Source of the DNA: Rugosimonospora africana
GTDB lineage: Bacteria > Actinomycetota > Actinomycetes > Mycobacteriales > Micromonosporaceae
Direction of reading: 5' to 3'
Length of the DNA stretch: 64,000 nucleotides
NCBI RefSeq assembly: GCF_016862975.1
Contig: NZ_BONZ01000062.1
Span: forward strand, 1 to 64,000
Numbering within the stretch: position 1 is the first letter of the stretch; every line of letters begins with the position of its first letter. Below the pieces are notes generated by a model. The model had not been told where the DNA came from and searched no databases. It saw only the letters and a list, made by a program, of their open reading frames with translations. Both the position numbers and the translations under genes were made by a program. This document shows, in pieces, positions 53,322-61,787 of the stretch.

Positions 53322-55529
53322 ATGGCGAGCCGGGTGGGCAGGTTCACGGGCGTCGCGATGTGCGTGGTCGCGGCGGGAGCCGTGCTGGCCGTGGCCGCGT
53401 TGCCGGTCGCGTTGGTCGGCGGCCTGTCGATCAACAGCCTCACCGCCGACTTCGAGTCTCTGCCGAGCGATCTGAAGATCGCGCCGTCGCCGCAGACCAC
53501 GTCGATCTACGCGCGGGACGGCAAGACGCTGATCACCACGTTCTATGACGAGAACCGCAAGAACGTCGCGCTCTCCGACGTTGCACCGGTCATGCGCCAG
53601 GCGATGGTGGCCGCCGAGGACACCCGGTTCTACCAGCACGGAGCGGTCGACCTGAAGAGCGTGCTGCGGGCTCTGGTCTCCGACGGCAGCAGCGGCGAGG
53701 CCGCGCAGGGCGCGTCGACGCTGACCATGCAGTACGTCCGCAACGTGCTCAAGACCGATCCCAACCTGACCCCGGCACAGCGCGCCGCCGCCACCGAGGA
53801 CACCCCGGGCCGCAAGATCCAGGAGGTGCGCTACGGGGTCGGGCTGGAAAAGAGCATGACCAAGGACCAGATCCTGCAGGGGTACCTGAACATCGCCTAC
53901 TTCGGCAACGGCGAGTACGGCATCTACGCGGCCAGCGAGGGCTACTTCGGCAAGCCGCCGAGCCAGCTGACCCTGCCCGAGGCCGCCCTCATCGCCGGAC
54001 TGGTCCAGTCTCCGGACACCGACAATCCGGTGGACGGCGACAAGGCGGCCGCGCTGAGCCGCCGCACGTACGTGTTGGGCGCGATGGCCGGCATGCACGT
54101 GATCACCCAGGCACAGGCCGACGCGGCCTCCGCCACGCCTCTCGACCTGCACCCCAGCCAGTCGCCGAACAACTGCACGGCGGTACCGGCGGCGCACAAC
54201 GACTGGGGCTTCTTCTGCGACTACTTCCGGCAGTGGTGGAACGCCCAGCCCGCGTTCGGCACGACGGTCGCCGACCGGGAACGGGCGCTGAGCGAGGGCG
54301 GGTACACGGTCGTCACCTCGCTGGACCCGAACATCCAGGCGTCGGCGCTGCACCAGTCGCTGTCGGTGTACGGGTACGACAGCGCCAAGGCGCTCCCGAT
54401 CGCGGTGGTCCAGCCCGGTACCGGTCAGGTGCTGTCACTGGCCGTCAACCGGCACTACAGCCTCGCCCCGAACCCGCCGGGCCAGCAGTACCCGAACACG
54501 GTCAGCCAGCTGATCGCCGGGGGCAACGGAGTCAACGGGTACCAGGCCGGCTCCACCTTCAAGCTGTTCACCATGCTCGCCGGGCTGGAAGCGGGCAAGC
54601 CGCTGTCCACCCGGTTCGACGCGCCGTCGCCGCTGGTCACCCAGTTCCCGGCGAGCGGCCCGGGTAGCTGCGGCGGGTTCTGGTGCCCGGTCAACGACAA
54701 CCCGTCCTTCATGGACGGGCAGCGGACCATGTGGGACGGGTACGGCCGGTCGGTGAACACCTACTTCGTGTGGCTGGAGGAGCAGATCGGGCCGCAGAAG
54801 GCGGTCGAGATGGCGCAGCGGCTGGGCATCACGTTCCGGGCTTCCAGCGACGCGTCGCTGGCCGCCAACGATGCCAGCGAGTGGGGCTCGTTCACGCTCG
54901 GCGTGGCAGACACGACCCCGCTGGACCTGGCCAACGCGTACGCGACCGTGGCCGACGAGGGGACGTACTGCAAGCCGGTACCGGTCGTGTCGATCACCGA
55001 CGCCAGCGGCCACAAGGTCAGCGCCGGGGACCCGAACTGCCACCAGGTACTCGACCCGGACATCGCGCGGGCCGCCACCGACGCCGCCCGCTGCCCGGTC
55101 GGCCAGCAGTCGGCGTACGGCATGTGCAACGGCGGTACCGCCACGAACGTCGGCGGCATCTTCGGCGACCGGCCGGTGGCCGGGAAGACCGGAAGCTCGG
55201 AGAACAACGCGACCGAGACGTTCGTGGGCTTCACCCCGCAGGTCGCCGCGGCCGGCATCGCCGCCGACCCGGCCAACGCCAGCGACAGCGTCGGCTCCGC
55301 CGTCGAGTCGTCGGTGGCCGCGGCGGTGGCGCACACCCTGATGACCGCGGTGCAGGGCCTGCCGGTCAAGAAGTTCACCGCGCCCAGCGTCACCATCGCC
55401 TACGGCCCGGACGGCCGGCCGCCCGCGAATCCGCCCGCCGTCACTCCTCACCAGCAGCCGGATCAGGGCGACCAGGGTGCGCCGCCGGGGCCCGGTCGCC
55501 GTGGACATCGCGGCGGGTCGACCCAATGA
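53322..55529 (+). CDS. Class A penicillin-binding protein
   Basis: A 735-aa bifunctional peptidoglycan synthase. A single N-terminal membrane anchor (VAMCVVAAGAVLAVAALPVA) is followed by a GT51 glycosyltransferase with AAEDTRFYQHGAVD and GASTLTMQYVRN. The transpeptidase domain has AGSTFKLFT with the active-site Ser, SVN in YGRSVNTYF and VAGKTGSSE. The tail is Pro/Gln/Gly-rich. ATG 53322 follows a G-rich ribosome site. It stands alone between two divergently or convergently placed units. Confidence 0.93.
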   Translation: MASRVGRFTGVAMCVVAAGAVLAVAALPVALVGGLSINSLTADFESLPSDLKIAPSPQTTSIYARDGKTLITTFYDENRKNVALSDVAPVMRQAMVAAEDTRFYQHGAVDLKSVLRALVSDGSSGEAAQGASTLTMQYVRNVLKTDPNLTPAQRAAATEDTPGRKIQEVRYGVGLEKSMTKDQILQGYLNIAYFGNGEYGIYAASEGYFGKPPSQLTLPEAALIAGLVQSPDTDNPVDGDKAAALSRRTYVLGAMAGMHVITQAQADAASATPLDLHPSQSPNNCTAVPAAHNDWGFFCDYFRQWWNAQPAFGTTVADRERALSEGGYTVVTSLDPNIQASALHQSLSVYGYDSAKALPIAVVQPGTGQVLSLAVNRHYSLAPNPPGQQYPNTVSQLIAGGNGVNGYQAGSTFKLFTMLAGLEAGKPLSTRFDAPSPLVTQFPASGPGSCGGFWCPVNDNPSFMDGQRTMWDGYGRSVNTYFVWLEEQIGPQKAVEMAQRLGITFRASSDASLAANDASEWGSFTLGVADTTPLDLANAYATVADEGTYCKPVPVVSITDASGHKVSAGDPNCHQVLDPDIARAATDAARCPVGQQSAYGMCNGGTATNVGGIFGDRPVAGKTGSSENNATETFVGFTPQVAAAGIAADPANASDSVGSAVESSVAAAVAHTLMTAVQGLPVKKFTAPSVTIAYGPDGRPPANPPAVTPHQQPDQGDQGAPPGPGRRGHRGGSTQ

Positions 55530-55534
55530 GTTGA

Positions 55535-56773
55535 TCAGCCGGCCGATTGAACGGCCGGCGTGCCGGCAGCCGCGGTGGCGGGTGCGGCGGCGCCGCCGCT
55601 GTCGGCCACGCGCAGCATGCGGTGACCGGTTGCCAGTACCGGGATGGCTACGGCGAACGCCAGCGCACCCAGGTAGAACGGCACGTGTACGGAGTAGTGC
55701 TCGGCGAGCTTGGCGGCCACGAACGGCGCGATCCCGCCGCCGATGAAGCGCACGAGCCCGTAGGCGGCCGACGCCACCGGCCGCTCGACCGGAGCCACGC
55801 TCATCACCGCCTGGGTGGTCAGCGTGTTGTTGATGCCGATGAACGCCCCGGCCACGATGACGGCCACGATGATGGTGACCTGGGACGAGGTGAACGCGCC
55901 GATGACGGCCATCACGCCGGCCAGCAGCGCCAGGTTCACGTACAGCGTGGGCGCGGTACCGAAGCGCCGCTGCAGGCGGGGTGCGACCGCGACGCTGAAG
56001 ATGGCGACGAGTACGCCCCAGCCGGTGAACACCAAGCCCAGCTTGTGCGCGGACAGGTGCATCGGGAACGGCGCGTACCCCAGAAGGCTGAAAAAGCCCC
56101 AGTTGTAGCAGATCGCCGTGATGCTCATGATGAGCAGACTGCGGTGCCGCAGCGCCTTGATGGGCGCCGTGATCGACGTGTGGTGCGTGGGCTTCGGGGT
56201 CTGCGGTACCAGCACGACGGTGGCGATCAGCGCGATGGCCATCAGCGCGGAGACGCCGAAGAACGGCCCCCGCCAGCTGATGCCGCCCAGCAGACCGCCG
56301 AGCAGCGGACCCACCGCGATACCCAGGCCGAGCGCGGTCTCGTACAGGATGATCGCCCCGCCGAACCCGCCGCTGGCCGACGCCACGATGACGGCCAGCG
56401 AGGTCGCGATGAACAGGGCGTTGCCCAGACCCCATCCGGCCCGGAAGCCGACGATCCCATTGATGCCGCTCGACGCGCCGGCCAGCGCGGCGAACACCAC
56501 GATGAGGATCAGGCCCGCGATGAGCGTGCGCTTGGCGCCCAGCCGGCTGGACACCCAGTTGGTCACGATCATGGCGACCGCGGTCACCACCAGGTAGCTG
56601 GTGAACAGCAGCTCGACCTGGCTCGGCGATGCGTTGAGCTGGCTGGACAGCGCCGGCAGGATCGGGTCGACCAGGCCGATGCCCATGAATGAGATCACGC
56701 ACGCGAAGGCGACGGCCCAGACCGCCTTCGGCTGGCGGAACGGGCTGGCTGGCGCGGGATGTGCGTTGGTCAT
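55535..56773 (-). CDS. MFS drug-efflux-type transporter
   Basis: A 412-aa inner-membrane protein with 12 predicted helices of the DHA1 type. WVSSRLGAKRTLIAGL is the loop 2-3 motif A, and LGLGIAVGPLLGGLLGG is motif C of antiporters. ATGA overlap with the upstream marR gene shows coupling. Drug or metabolite efflux controlled by the MarR protein is inferred. Confidence 0.9.
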   Translation of the reverse strand: MTNAHPAPASPFRQPKAVWAVAFACVISFMGIGLVDPILPALSSQLNASPSQVELLFTSYLVVTAVAMIVTNWVSSRLGAKRTLIAGLILIVVFAALAGASSGINGIVGFRAGWGLGNALFIATSLAVIVASASGGFGGAIILYETALGLGIAVGPLLGGLLGGISWRGPFFGVSALMAIALIATVVLVPQTPKPTHHTSITAPIKALRHRSLLIMSITAICYNWGFFSLLGYAPFPMHLSAHKLGLVFTGWGVLVAIFSVAVAPRLQRRFGTAPTLYVNLALLAGVMAVIGAFTSSQVTIIVAVIVAGAFIGINNTLTTQAVMSVAPVERPVASAAYGLVRFIGGGIAPFVAAKLAEHYSVHVPFYLGALAFAVAIPVLATGHRMLRVADSGGAAAPATAAAGTPAVQSAG

Positions 56774-57249
56774 TGAACATCTCCGGGGGTTGGCGTCGAT
56801 TGGCCCATGGCGATGAGCCGGTCGAGGGCGGGCATGGCCGCGGCGATCGCCTCGACCTCCTCGGCGGACAGCCGCCCGAGCATGCCGCCCAGTTGCTGTG
56901 CGCGGATCTCGCGACGTTCCCGCAGCACCTGCGCGCCCCGCTGGGTCAGCCGCACGCGGACCACCCGGGCGTCGTCCGGATCGCCGCCGCGTTCCGCGTA
57001 GCCGTCGCGTTCGAGCCGGGTCACCAGCTGGGTCATGGCCGGCTGAGTCACCCCTTCGCGGGCCGCGAGGTCGGACAGCCGGGACGCTCCGCCCTCCTCG
57101 AGGGCGCGCATGGTCGACGCGGTGGTGAGGCTCATGCCGGGCGGGCTCAGCCGCCGGATGAGCGACAGGATGCGCTCCAGATGCGTCGCGAGCGACACGA
57201 GGTCGAGTTCGGCCGGGTGTTTCCGCCGCCTGCCCGTGGTACCTGCCAT
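56770..57249 (-). CDS. MarR-family regulator
   Basis: A 159-aa winged-helix protein. The DNA-binding part is LSDLAAREGVTQPAMTQLVTRLERDGYAERGGDPDDARVVRVRLT, shown here in two parts as LSDLAAREGVTQPAM and the wing with the conserved DDAR. It is followed by a dimerisation helix. It precedes and overlaps the MFS gene and should repress this operon until a ligand binds. It is divergent from the pyrE-like gene. Confidence 0.9.
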   Translation of the reverse strand: MAGTTGRRRKHPAELDLVSLATHLERILSLIRRLSPPGMSLTTASTMRALEEGGASRLSDLAAREGVTQPAMTQLVTRLERDGYAERGGDPDDARVVRVRLTQRGAQVLRERREIRAQQLGGMLGRLSAEEVEAIAAAMPALDRLIAMGQSTPTPGDVQ

Positions 57250-57270
57250 GAGGATCAGTTGTATCACGAA

Positions 57271-57289
57271 CTTATGAAAGCTGCTTATG
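57271..57289. promoter_or_regulatory. Possible MarR site
   Basis: CTTATG-N7-CTTATG with an internal AAAGCTGCTT part-dyad lies 22 bp before the marR start, in AT-rich DNA that stands out from its surroundings. It overlaps the probable marR promoter. Confidence 0.4.
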
Positions 57290-57319
57290 CTTCCGCTCAC
57301 GCGCTGGCATGCTGGCGGG

Positions 57320-57841
57320 GTGGAGGACATCGATCTCGCTCGCCGGGTGCGTGACGTCAGCCGCCTGAGCGGACGGTTCGTGCTGAGGTCCGGGCGGGTG
57401 AGCGAGGAGTACTTCGACAAGTACCAGTTCGAGGCCGATCCGGTGCTGCTCGACGCCCTGGCGCAGCGGATGGCGGCGCTCGTACCCGACCGGGTCGAGG
57501 TGTTGGCCGGGCTGGAAATGGGCGGCATCGCGGTGGTCACCGCGCTGGGCCGCAGGACGGGCCTGCCGTGCGCGTTCGTGCGCAAGGCGGCGAAGTCGTA
57601 CGGCACCGCCCGGCTGGCCGAGGGCGCGGAGATCGCCGGGCGCCGCGTTCTCGTGGTCGAGGACGTGGTGACCTCGGGCGGCCAGGTCGTCGCGTCCAGC
57701 CGGCAACTGCGTGACCTGGGTGCCCGGATCGAAGACGCGGTGTGCGTGATCGACCGCCGGGAGGGCGGGTCCGAGGCACTGTCCGCCGAGGGGATCCGGC
57801 TGCGGGCGCTGCTCACCCGGGAGGATCTGGAGCGGGCCTGA
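57320..57841 (+). CDS. pyrE: Orotate phosphoribosyltransferase-like protein
   Basis: A 173-aa PRTase-fold enzyme. The PRPP-binding motif is VLVVEDVVTSGGQ, and the N-terminal SGRFVLRSGRVSEEYFDKYQ is the orotate-binding region of PyrE-type enzymes. It would make OMP from orotate and PRPP in pyrimidine synthesis, although such stand-alone copies may serve other pathways. GTG 57320 gives the family start; an upstream ATG at 57287 lies in the marR promoter. Confidence 0.8.
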   Translation: MEDIDLARRVRDVSRLSGRFVLRSGRVSEEYFDKYQFEADPVLLDALAQRMAALVPDRVEVLAGLEMGGIAVVTALGRRTGLPCAFVRKAAKSYGTARLAEGAEIAGRRVLVVEDVVTSGGQVVASSRQLRDLGARIEDAVCVIDRREGGSEALSAEGIRLRALLTREDLERA

Positions 57842-57987
57842 GCCCGCCGCGCGGACGCCGTCCCGGGCTCACGCCGGGCACAGTGCTCGCTGGTTCACGG
57901 CGGGCGCCCGCCGGGCTGGCAGTGGCCGGGGTTGGCGGCTCACGGCCGGCCCACGCTCACCGCCGGCACGGCCGGCCCGGGCTCAGG
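57842..57987. repeat. Degenerate GC-rich repeats after pyrE
   Basis: Four imperfect units carrying GCTCACGCCGG, GTTCACGGCGG, GCTCACGGCCGG and GCTCACCGCCGG fill the space between the convergent genes. They resemble the degenerate array after araB and may act as terminator. Confidence 0.45.
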
Positions 57988-58021
57988 GCGACCGGACGAT
58001 CAGAGCGACCCGGCGATCAGA
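57988..58021. repeat. 17-bp tandem repeat spanning a stop codon
   Basis: GCGACCGGACGATCAGA and GCGACCCGGCGATCAGA are adjacent units, with a decayed third at 58022. The stop codon of the minus-strand gene (58017-58019) lies in the second, and the other unit repeats it. Confidence 0.75.
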
Positions 58022-58313
58022 GCAGCCCGACGAACAGCTCACCGCCCGGTTCGCCGCCGAACACGACGAGGCACCCTCCGGCCCGGTGTACCGCGTCGTC
58101 CCAGCCGGTCGGGGCCGCGTCCCCGCCGGCACCGAGCCGGGCGAGGAGATACCCGTCCTCGCCGGGACCGTCCAGTACGCACATGGTCGCCCGCACGAAC
58201 AGCGACCAGCGGTCGGCAGTGGCCGGGTCGGGTGCGGGGGCGGCGACGCGGAGGACGGGCTTGCCGTCCGACAGCTCGAACCGGACGTCATCGGGCGGCA
58301 GGAAGCTCGGCAT
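58017..58313 (-). CDS. Hypothetical protein
   Basis: A 98-aa protein starting MPSFLPPDDVRFELSDGKPV. It has alternating strands and a central helix (TADRWSLFVRATMCVLDG) and no membrane segment. I do not recognise the family. The ribosome site is weak, so the start is uncertain. The end FVGLL and its stop are part of the 17-bp tandem repeat. Confidence 0.6.
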   Translation of the reverse strand: MPSFLPPDDVRFELSDGKPVLRVAAPAPDPATADRWSLFVRATMCVLDGPGEDGYLLARLGAGGDAAPTGWDDAVHRAGGCLVVFGGEPGGELFVGLL

Positions 58314-58387
58314 TCCGGGGATTATGCTCGACGCCCCGGGTGGCCGGGGGCCGGACCGGTGCCGGAAACCGGACGGGCGATCGCGAT

Positions 58388-58633
58388 TTACCGGTTGCGC
58401 ATCCGGTAGGTCTCGGCTGCCGCGTCGATGCGGCGGCGGGTGCGGGTGCCCGGGCCTACGGCCCGCTTCGTCCGGCGGTACAGGTAAGCGGCGCCGCCCA
58501 CCACGAGCGCGCCGACGATGATGTAGGCCAGCAGCCCCAGGAAAAAGTGGAGCAACCAGATCGCGAGCATCCCGACGACTATCAGGCCGACCACCGGCAG
58601 CAGCACCCAGGCCAGCAACTTCGCGGCGTTCAT
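58388..58633 (-). CDS. Small membrane protein
   Basis: An 81-aa protein with two hydrophobic helices (LLAWVLLPVVGLIVVGMLAI and FFLGLLAYIIVGALVVGGAA) and a basic C-terminal tail (RRTKRAVGPGTRTRRR). ATG 58633 follows GAGAGG. Function is unknown. It is 74 bp upstream of the 98-aa gene in the same direction. Confidence 0.65.
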   Translation of the reverse strand: MNAAKLLAWVLLPVVGLIVVGMLAIWLLHFFLGLLAYIIVGALVVGGAAYLYRRTKRAVGPGTRTRRRIDAAAETYRMRNR

Positions 58634-58799
58634 CGAACCTCTCCGTCCCGGCGGGAAACACCCCGCCGGCTTCCAATCTGACACAGCCGCGCCACCTCGA
58701 CATCAGGGTTTACCCGCAGTCGCCTGTGATGTCGTACGGAGCGGGTCCGGCGACGCCATCCGAGCGATCAACCCGAGCTCAGGCGCAGGTGAGCGGGCG

Positions 58800-59126
58800 C
58801 TAGCCGCGCGCGAAGTCCAGCGCCTCCCCGGCCAGCGCCGACCAGTCCAGCGGCGAGGTGCGTGCCAGCTTGAACCATTCCTTCATCGGGGTGCCCTTGT
58901 TCGCGTCGAACCGGACCCCGGCCCCGTCTGCGACCAGCGCGTCGACCCGGGGCCGGGGGAGCTTCACGACCAGCTCTCCCCGGACGTGCATGGCGAAGAT
59001 CTTGCCCCGGTAGCGCAACGCGCTTGACCCGAAGCCGTGACCCGGCGATGGCGGCGTCACGCCCTCGTGCGCGAGGAATTCGTCGACCAGCCGCTCGAAC
59101 CGCTCCTCCGAATGCGTCTCAGGCAT
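58800..59126 (-). CDS. TfoX N-terminal-like protein
   Basis: A 108-aa protein with the small alpha/beta fold of the TfoX/Sxy N-terminal family (FGSSALRYRGKIFAMHVRGELVVKLP, then GTPMKEWFKL). In actinobacteria these stand-alone domains are common and of unknown function; competence control is not implied. Confidence 0.75.
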   Translation of the reverse strand: MPETHSEERFERLVDEFLAHEGVTPPSPGHGFGSSALRYRGKIFAMHVRGELVVKLPRPRVDALVADGAGVRFDANKGTPMKEWFKLARTSPLDWSALAGEALDFARG

Positions 59127-59169
59127 GGCCCGACGGTATCCACGGGGTCCGACAGAACCGCCGTAGACA

Positions 59170-59222
59170 ACCGGGACGGGCGTCCCGTATCGTCCTTACC
59201 AACCGGGATGACCATCCCGGAT
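59170..59222. promoter_or_regulatory. Two matching palindromic operators upstream of an SDR gene
   Basis: ACCGGGACGGGCGTCCCG (from 59170) and ACCGGGATGACCATCCCG (from 59202) share the pattern CCGGGAYGNNCRTCCCG and lie 32 bp apart, about three helical turns. They resemble TetR-type sites. No regulator gene is adjacent. Confidence 0.7.
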
Positions 59223-59331
59223 TTCCCAAGGCTCGCAGCACCCGGCAACCGACGCCGGGCGAAACCGCGCCGGAACAAGCGGCGCCAGACGGACCGCGCC
59301 GGAACCGGTGGCGGCCGAGACGGAGGCGACG

Positions 59332-60294
59332 ATGAGCGGTACCAGGCGCCGGTGGACCTCGGCCGACGTGCCGGACCAGCGGGGGCGCACAGCCGTGGTC
59401 ACCGGTGCCAACACCGGGATCGGGTTCGAGGTTGCCAGGCTTCTCGCTGAGCGCGGCGCGACCGTGGTACTGGCCTGCCGTGACCGGGGCAAGGCGGCGG
59501 ACGCGGCCGGCCGCATCGCCGACGCGGTCCCGGGAGCCTCGGTGCACACGCTACGGCTCGACCTGGCGTCGCTGGCCTCGGTCCGCGAGGCCGCGCGGCG
59601 GCTGCGCGCCGAGCATCCGCGTGTCGACCTGCTCGTCAACAACGCGGGCGGAATCCGGCCCCGGCACGAGGTCACCGAGGACGGGTTCGAGCTGACCCTG
59701 GCGACCAATCACCTCGGCCCGTTCGCGTTCACCGGGTTGGTGCTCGACGCGATGCTGCCGGTGCCCGGCTCCCGGATCGTCACCGTCAGCAGCATCGGGC
59801 ACCGCCGCGGCGTCATCGACTTCGACGATCTCCAGCTCCGGCAGGGCTACCGGCACACCACCGCGTACTTCCAGTCGAAGCTGGCCAACATCATGTTCAC
59901 GTACGAGTTGCAGCGCCGGCTCGCCGCGGCCGCGGTGCCGACCGTCGCGCTCGCCGCCCACCCGGGAAACGCGCGCACCCAGTTCGGCCGCGAACTGAAC
60001 CCGTTCATCCGGTTGGCGATGAGGCCCGAGCTGCGGGCGCTCACCTGGTGGCTGCTGCAGAGCCCGCGGATGGGTGCGCTGCCGGTGGTACGGGCGGCCG
60101 TCGACCCGGAAGCGGCCGGCGGGGAGTACTACGGGCCGCCCGGCCGGGCCCAGTTCACCGGGTACCCGGAGCGGGTCCGGTCGGTGGCGCACTCGTACGA
60201 CGAGGCGTCGGCGCGGCGGCTGTGGGAGGAATCTGAGCGGCTGACCGGGGTCAGGTACGGACTGGGCGCGCCGGCCGGCTTCGCCACGACGTGA
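59332..60294 (+). CDS. Short-chain dehydrogenase (retinol-dehydrogenase-like)
   Basis: A 320-aa SDR. It has the cofactor motif TGANTGIG, an Arg in ACRDRGKA that favours NADPH, NNAGG, and the catalytic Ser in VTVSSIG and YFQSK. The long C-terminal part is typical of the oxidoreductase group related to retinol dehydrogenases. ATG 59332 has GGAGGCG upstream. The twin palindromes 110-160 bp upstream suggest control by an unlinked TetR-type regulator. Confidence 0.88.
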   Translation: MSGTRRRWTSADVPDQRGRTAVVTGANTGIGFEVARLLAERGATVVLACRDRGKAADAAGRIADAVPGASVHTLRLDLASLASVREAARRLRAEHPRVDLLVNNAGGIRPRHEVTEDGFELTLATNHLGPFAFTGLVLDAMLPVPGSRIVTVSSIGHRRGVIDFDDLQLRQGYRHTTAYFQSKLANIMFTYELQRRLAAAAVPTVALAAHPGNARTQFGRELNPFIRLAMRPELRALTWWLLQSPRMGALPVVRAAVDPEAAGGEYYGPPGRAQFTGYPERVRSVAHSYDEASARRLWEESERLTGVRYGLGAPAGFATT

Positions 60295-60319
60295 TCGTCA
60301 GGTCGCCTATCCTGGCCCG

Positions 60320-61036
60320 GTGACCGACCCGTCCGCGCAGGCACGCTCCTTCGGTACCGCCGCCGACCGGTACGACCGGTACCGCCCCGGCTACCCGTCC
60401 GACGCGGTCGTCTGGGCTTTGGGTGAGCGCCCGCTGCGGGTCGCCGACCTCGGCGCCGGCACCGGGATCCTCAGCCGGCTGCTCGGCCGGCTCGGTCACC
60501 AGGTGGTGGCCGTGGAGCCGGACGACGCCATGCGCGCCCAGTTGGAGCGGGCGAGCCCGGGGGTGACCGCGCTGGCCGGCACGGCCGAGGGGATCCCGCT
60601 GCCCGACGGGTCGGTGGACGCGGTGGTGGCCGGGCAGGCGTACCACTGGTTCGACCCCGGCCGGGCACACCCGGAGATCGCCCGGGTACTGCGGCCGGGC
60701 GGGGTGTTCGCGACGATCCGGAACGACGCCGACCCGGCGACGCCGTGGACGGTACGGTTCGCCGACATCATCGACGGCCCGCAGGCGGAACCGGCGGAAC
60801 CGGACTTCGGCGACCGGTTCGGTCCGGTGCGGGGCGCCCGGTTCTCCAACGAGGTGTGGCTGACGCCGGACGATCTCGTGGCGGTGGCCACGACCCGGTC
60901 GCCGTACCTGGTCGGGACCGAACGGGAGCGGGTCGACCTGGTCGACGCGGTACGGCGGCTCGCCGGCCAGGCCGGGCTGTCCGGCCGGTTCGCGATGCCG
61001 TACCTCACCCGGGTCCAGGCGGCCACCCGGTCATGA
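60320..61036 (+). CDS. SAM-dependent methyltransferase
   Basis: A 238-aa class I methyltransferase (GTG start). Motif I is VADLGAGTGILSRLL, motif II is VVAVEPDDAM and the post-motif region VDAVVAGQAYHWFDP is typical of the UbiE/Methyltransf_11 group. The substrate is unknown. It lies 25 bp after the SDR gene and may be co-transcribed; its 3' end overlaps the convergent response-regulator gene by 6 bp. Confidence 0.88.
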   Translation: MTDPSAQARSFGTAADRYDRYRPGYPSDAVVWALGERPLRVADLGAGTGILSRLLGRLGHQVVAVEPDDAMRAQLERASPGVTALAGTAEGIPLPDGSVDAVVAGQAYHWFDPGRAHPEIARVLRPGGVFATIRNDADPATPWTVRFADIIDGPQAEPAEPDFGDRFGPVRGARFSNEVWLTPDDLVAVATTRSPYLVGTERERVDLVDAVRRLAGQAGLSGRFAMPYLTRVQAATRS

Positions 61037-61726
61037 CTGGGAGCGCGGCACCACCAGCCCGGTCTCGTACGCGGTGACCACCGCCTGGGTACGGTCGCGC
61101 AGCCCCAGCTTGGTCAGCATGCGGCTGACGTGAGTCTTCACGGTCTCCTCGGTGACCGTGAGCCGGGCCGCTATCTCGGTGTTCGACAGTCCCTCGGCGA
61201 CCAGCCGCAGCACCTGCGTCTCCCGTGGAGTGAGCGCGGACAGCGCCGCCGCCGGCGGGGTGCCCGGCCGGTGCAGGGCGGCGAACTCGCTGATCAGGCG
61301 GCGGGTCACGGTCGGTGCCAGCAGCGCCTCGCCGGCCGCGATGACCCGTACCGCGTCGAACAGCCGCTCCGCGGTGACGTCCTTGAGCAGGAAGCCGCTG
61401 GCTCCGGCGCGGATCGCGTCATAGACGTACTCGTCCAGGTCGAACGTGGTCAGGATGAGCACCCGGGGGCGGCTGCCGGACGCGGTACGGGTCAGCTGCC
61501 GGGTGGCCTCGATGCCGTCCATCCCGGGCATGCGCACGTCCATCAGTACGACGTCCGGGCCCTGGTCGCGGCAGACCCGGACCGCCTCGGTCCCGTCGGC
61601 GGCCGTACCCACGACGGTGAAGTCCGGTTGGGTGTCCAGCAGCCCGGCGAACCCGGTGCGGACCACCTCGTGGTCGTCGGCGACGACCAGCCGGATCGCC
61701 GGGTGCTTTCCGTCGCGGTCGGTCAT
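61031..61726 (-). CDS. NarL/LuxR-type response regulator
   Basis: A 231-aa regulator. The receiver domain has the acidic pair in VVADDHEVV, the phosphorylated Asp in VVLMDVRMPGMDG and Lys in GFLLKDV. The LuxR helix-turn-helix is LTPRETQVLRLVAEGLSNTEI. ATG 61726 is used; in-frame GTG codons upstream lack a ribosome site. It is encoded after its kinase partner. Confidence 0.92.
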   Translation of the reverse strand: MTDRDGKHPAIRLVVADDHEVVRTGFAGLLDTQPDFTVVGTAADGTEAVRVCRDQGPDVVLMDVRMPGMDGIEATRQLTRTASGSRPRVLILTTFDLDEYVYDAIRAGASGFLLKDVTAERLFDAVRVIAAGEALLAPTVTRRLISEFAALHRPGTPPAAALSALTPRETQVLRLVAEGLSNTEIAARLTVTEETVKTHVSRMLTKLGLRDRTQAVVTAYETGLVVPRSQS

Positions 61727-61787
61727 CCCGCCGACTGTGCTCACCTCCGCCACAAGCCGGCTCCGGCTGCTCTCAGTCCTTCGGCGC

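Noticed and set aside
58800-59126. Competence regulator TfoX/Sxy
   Set aside because: Only the stand-alone N-terminal domain is present, which is common in actinobacteria with no known link to competence.
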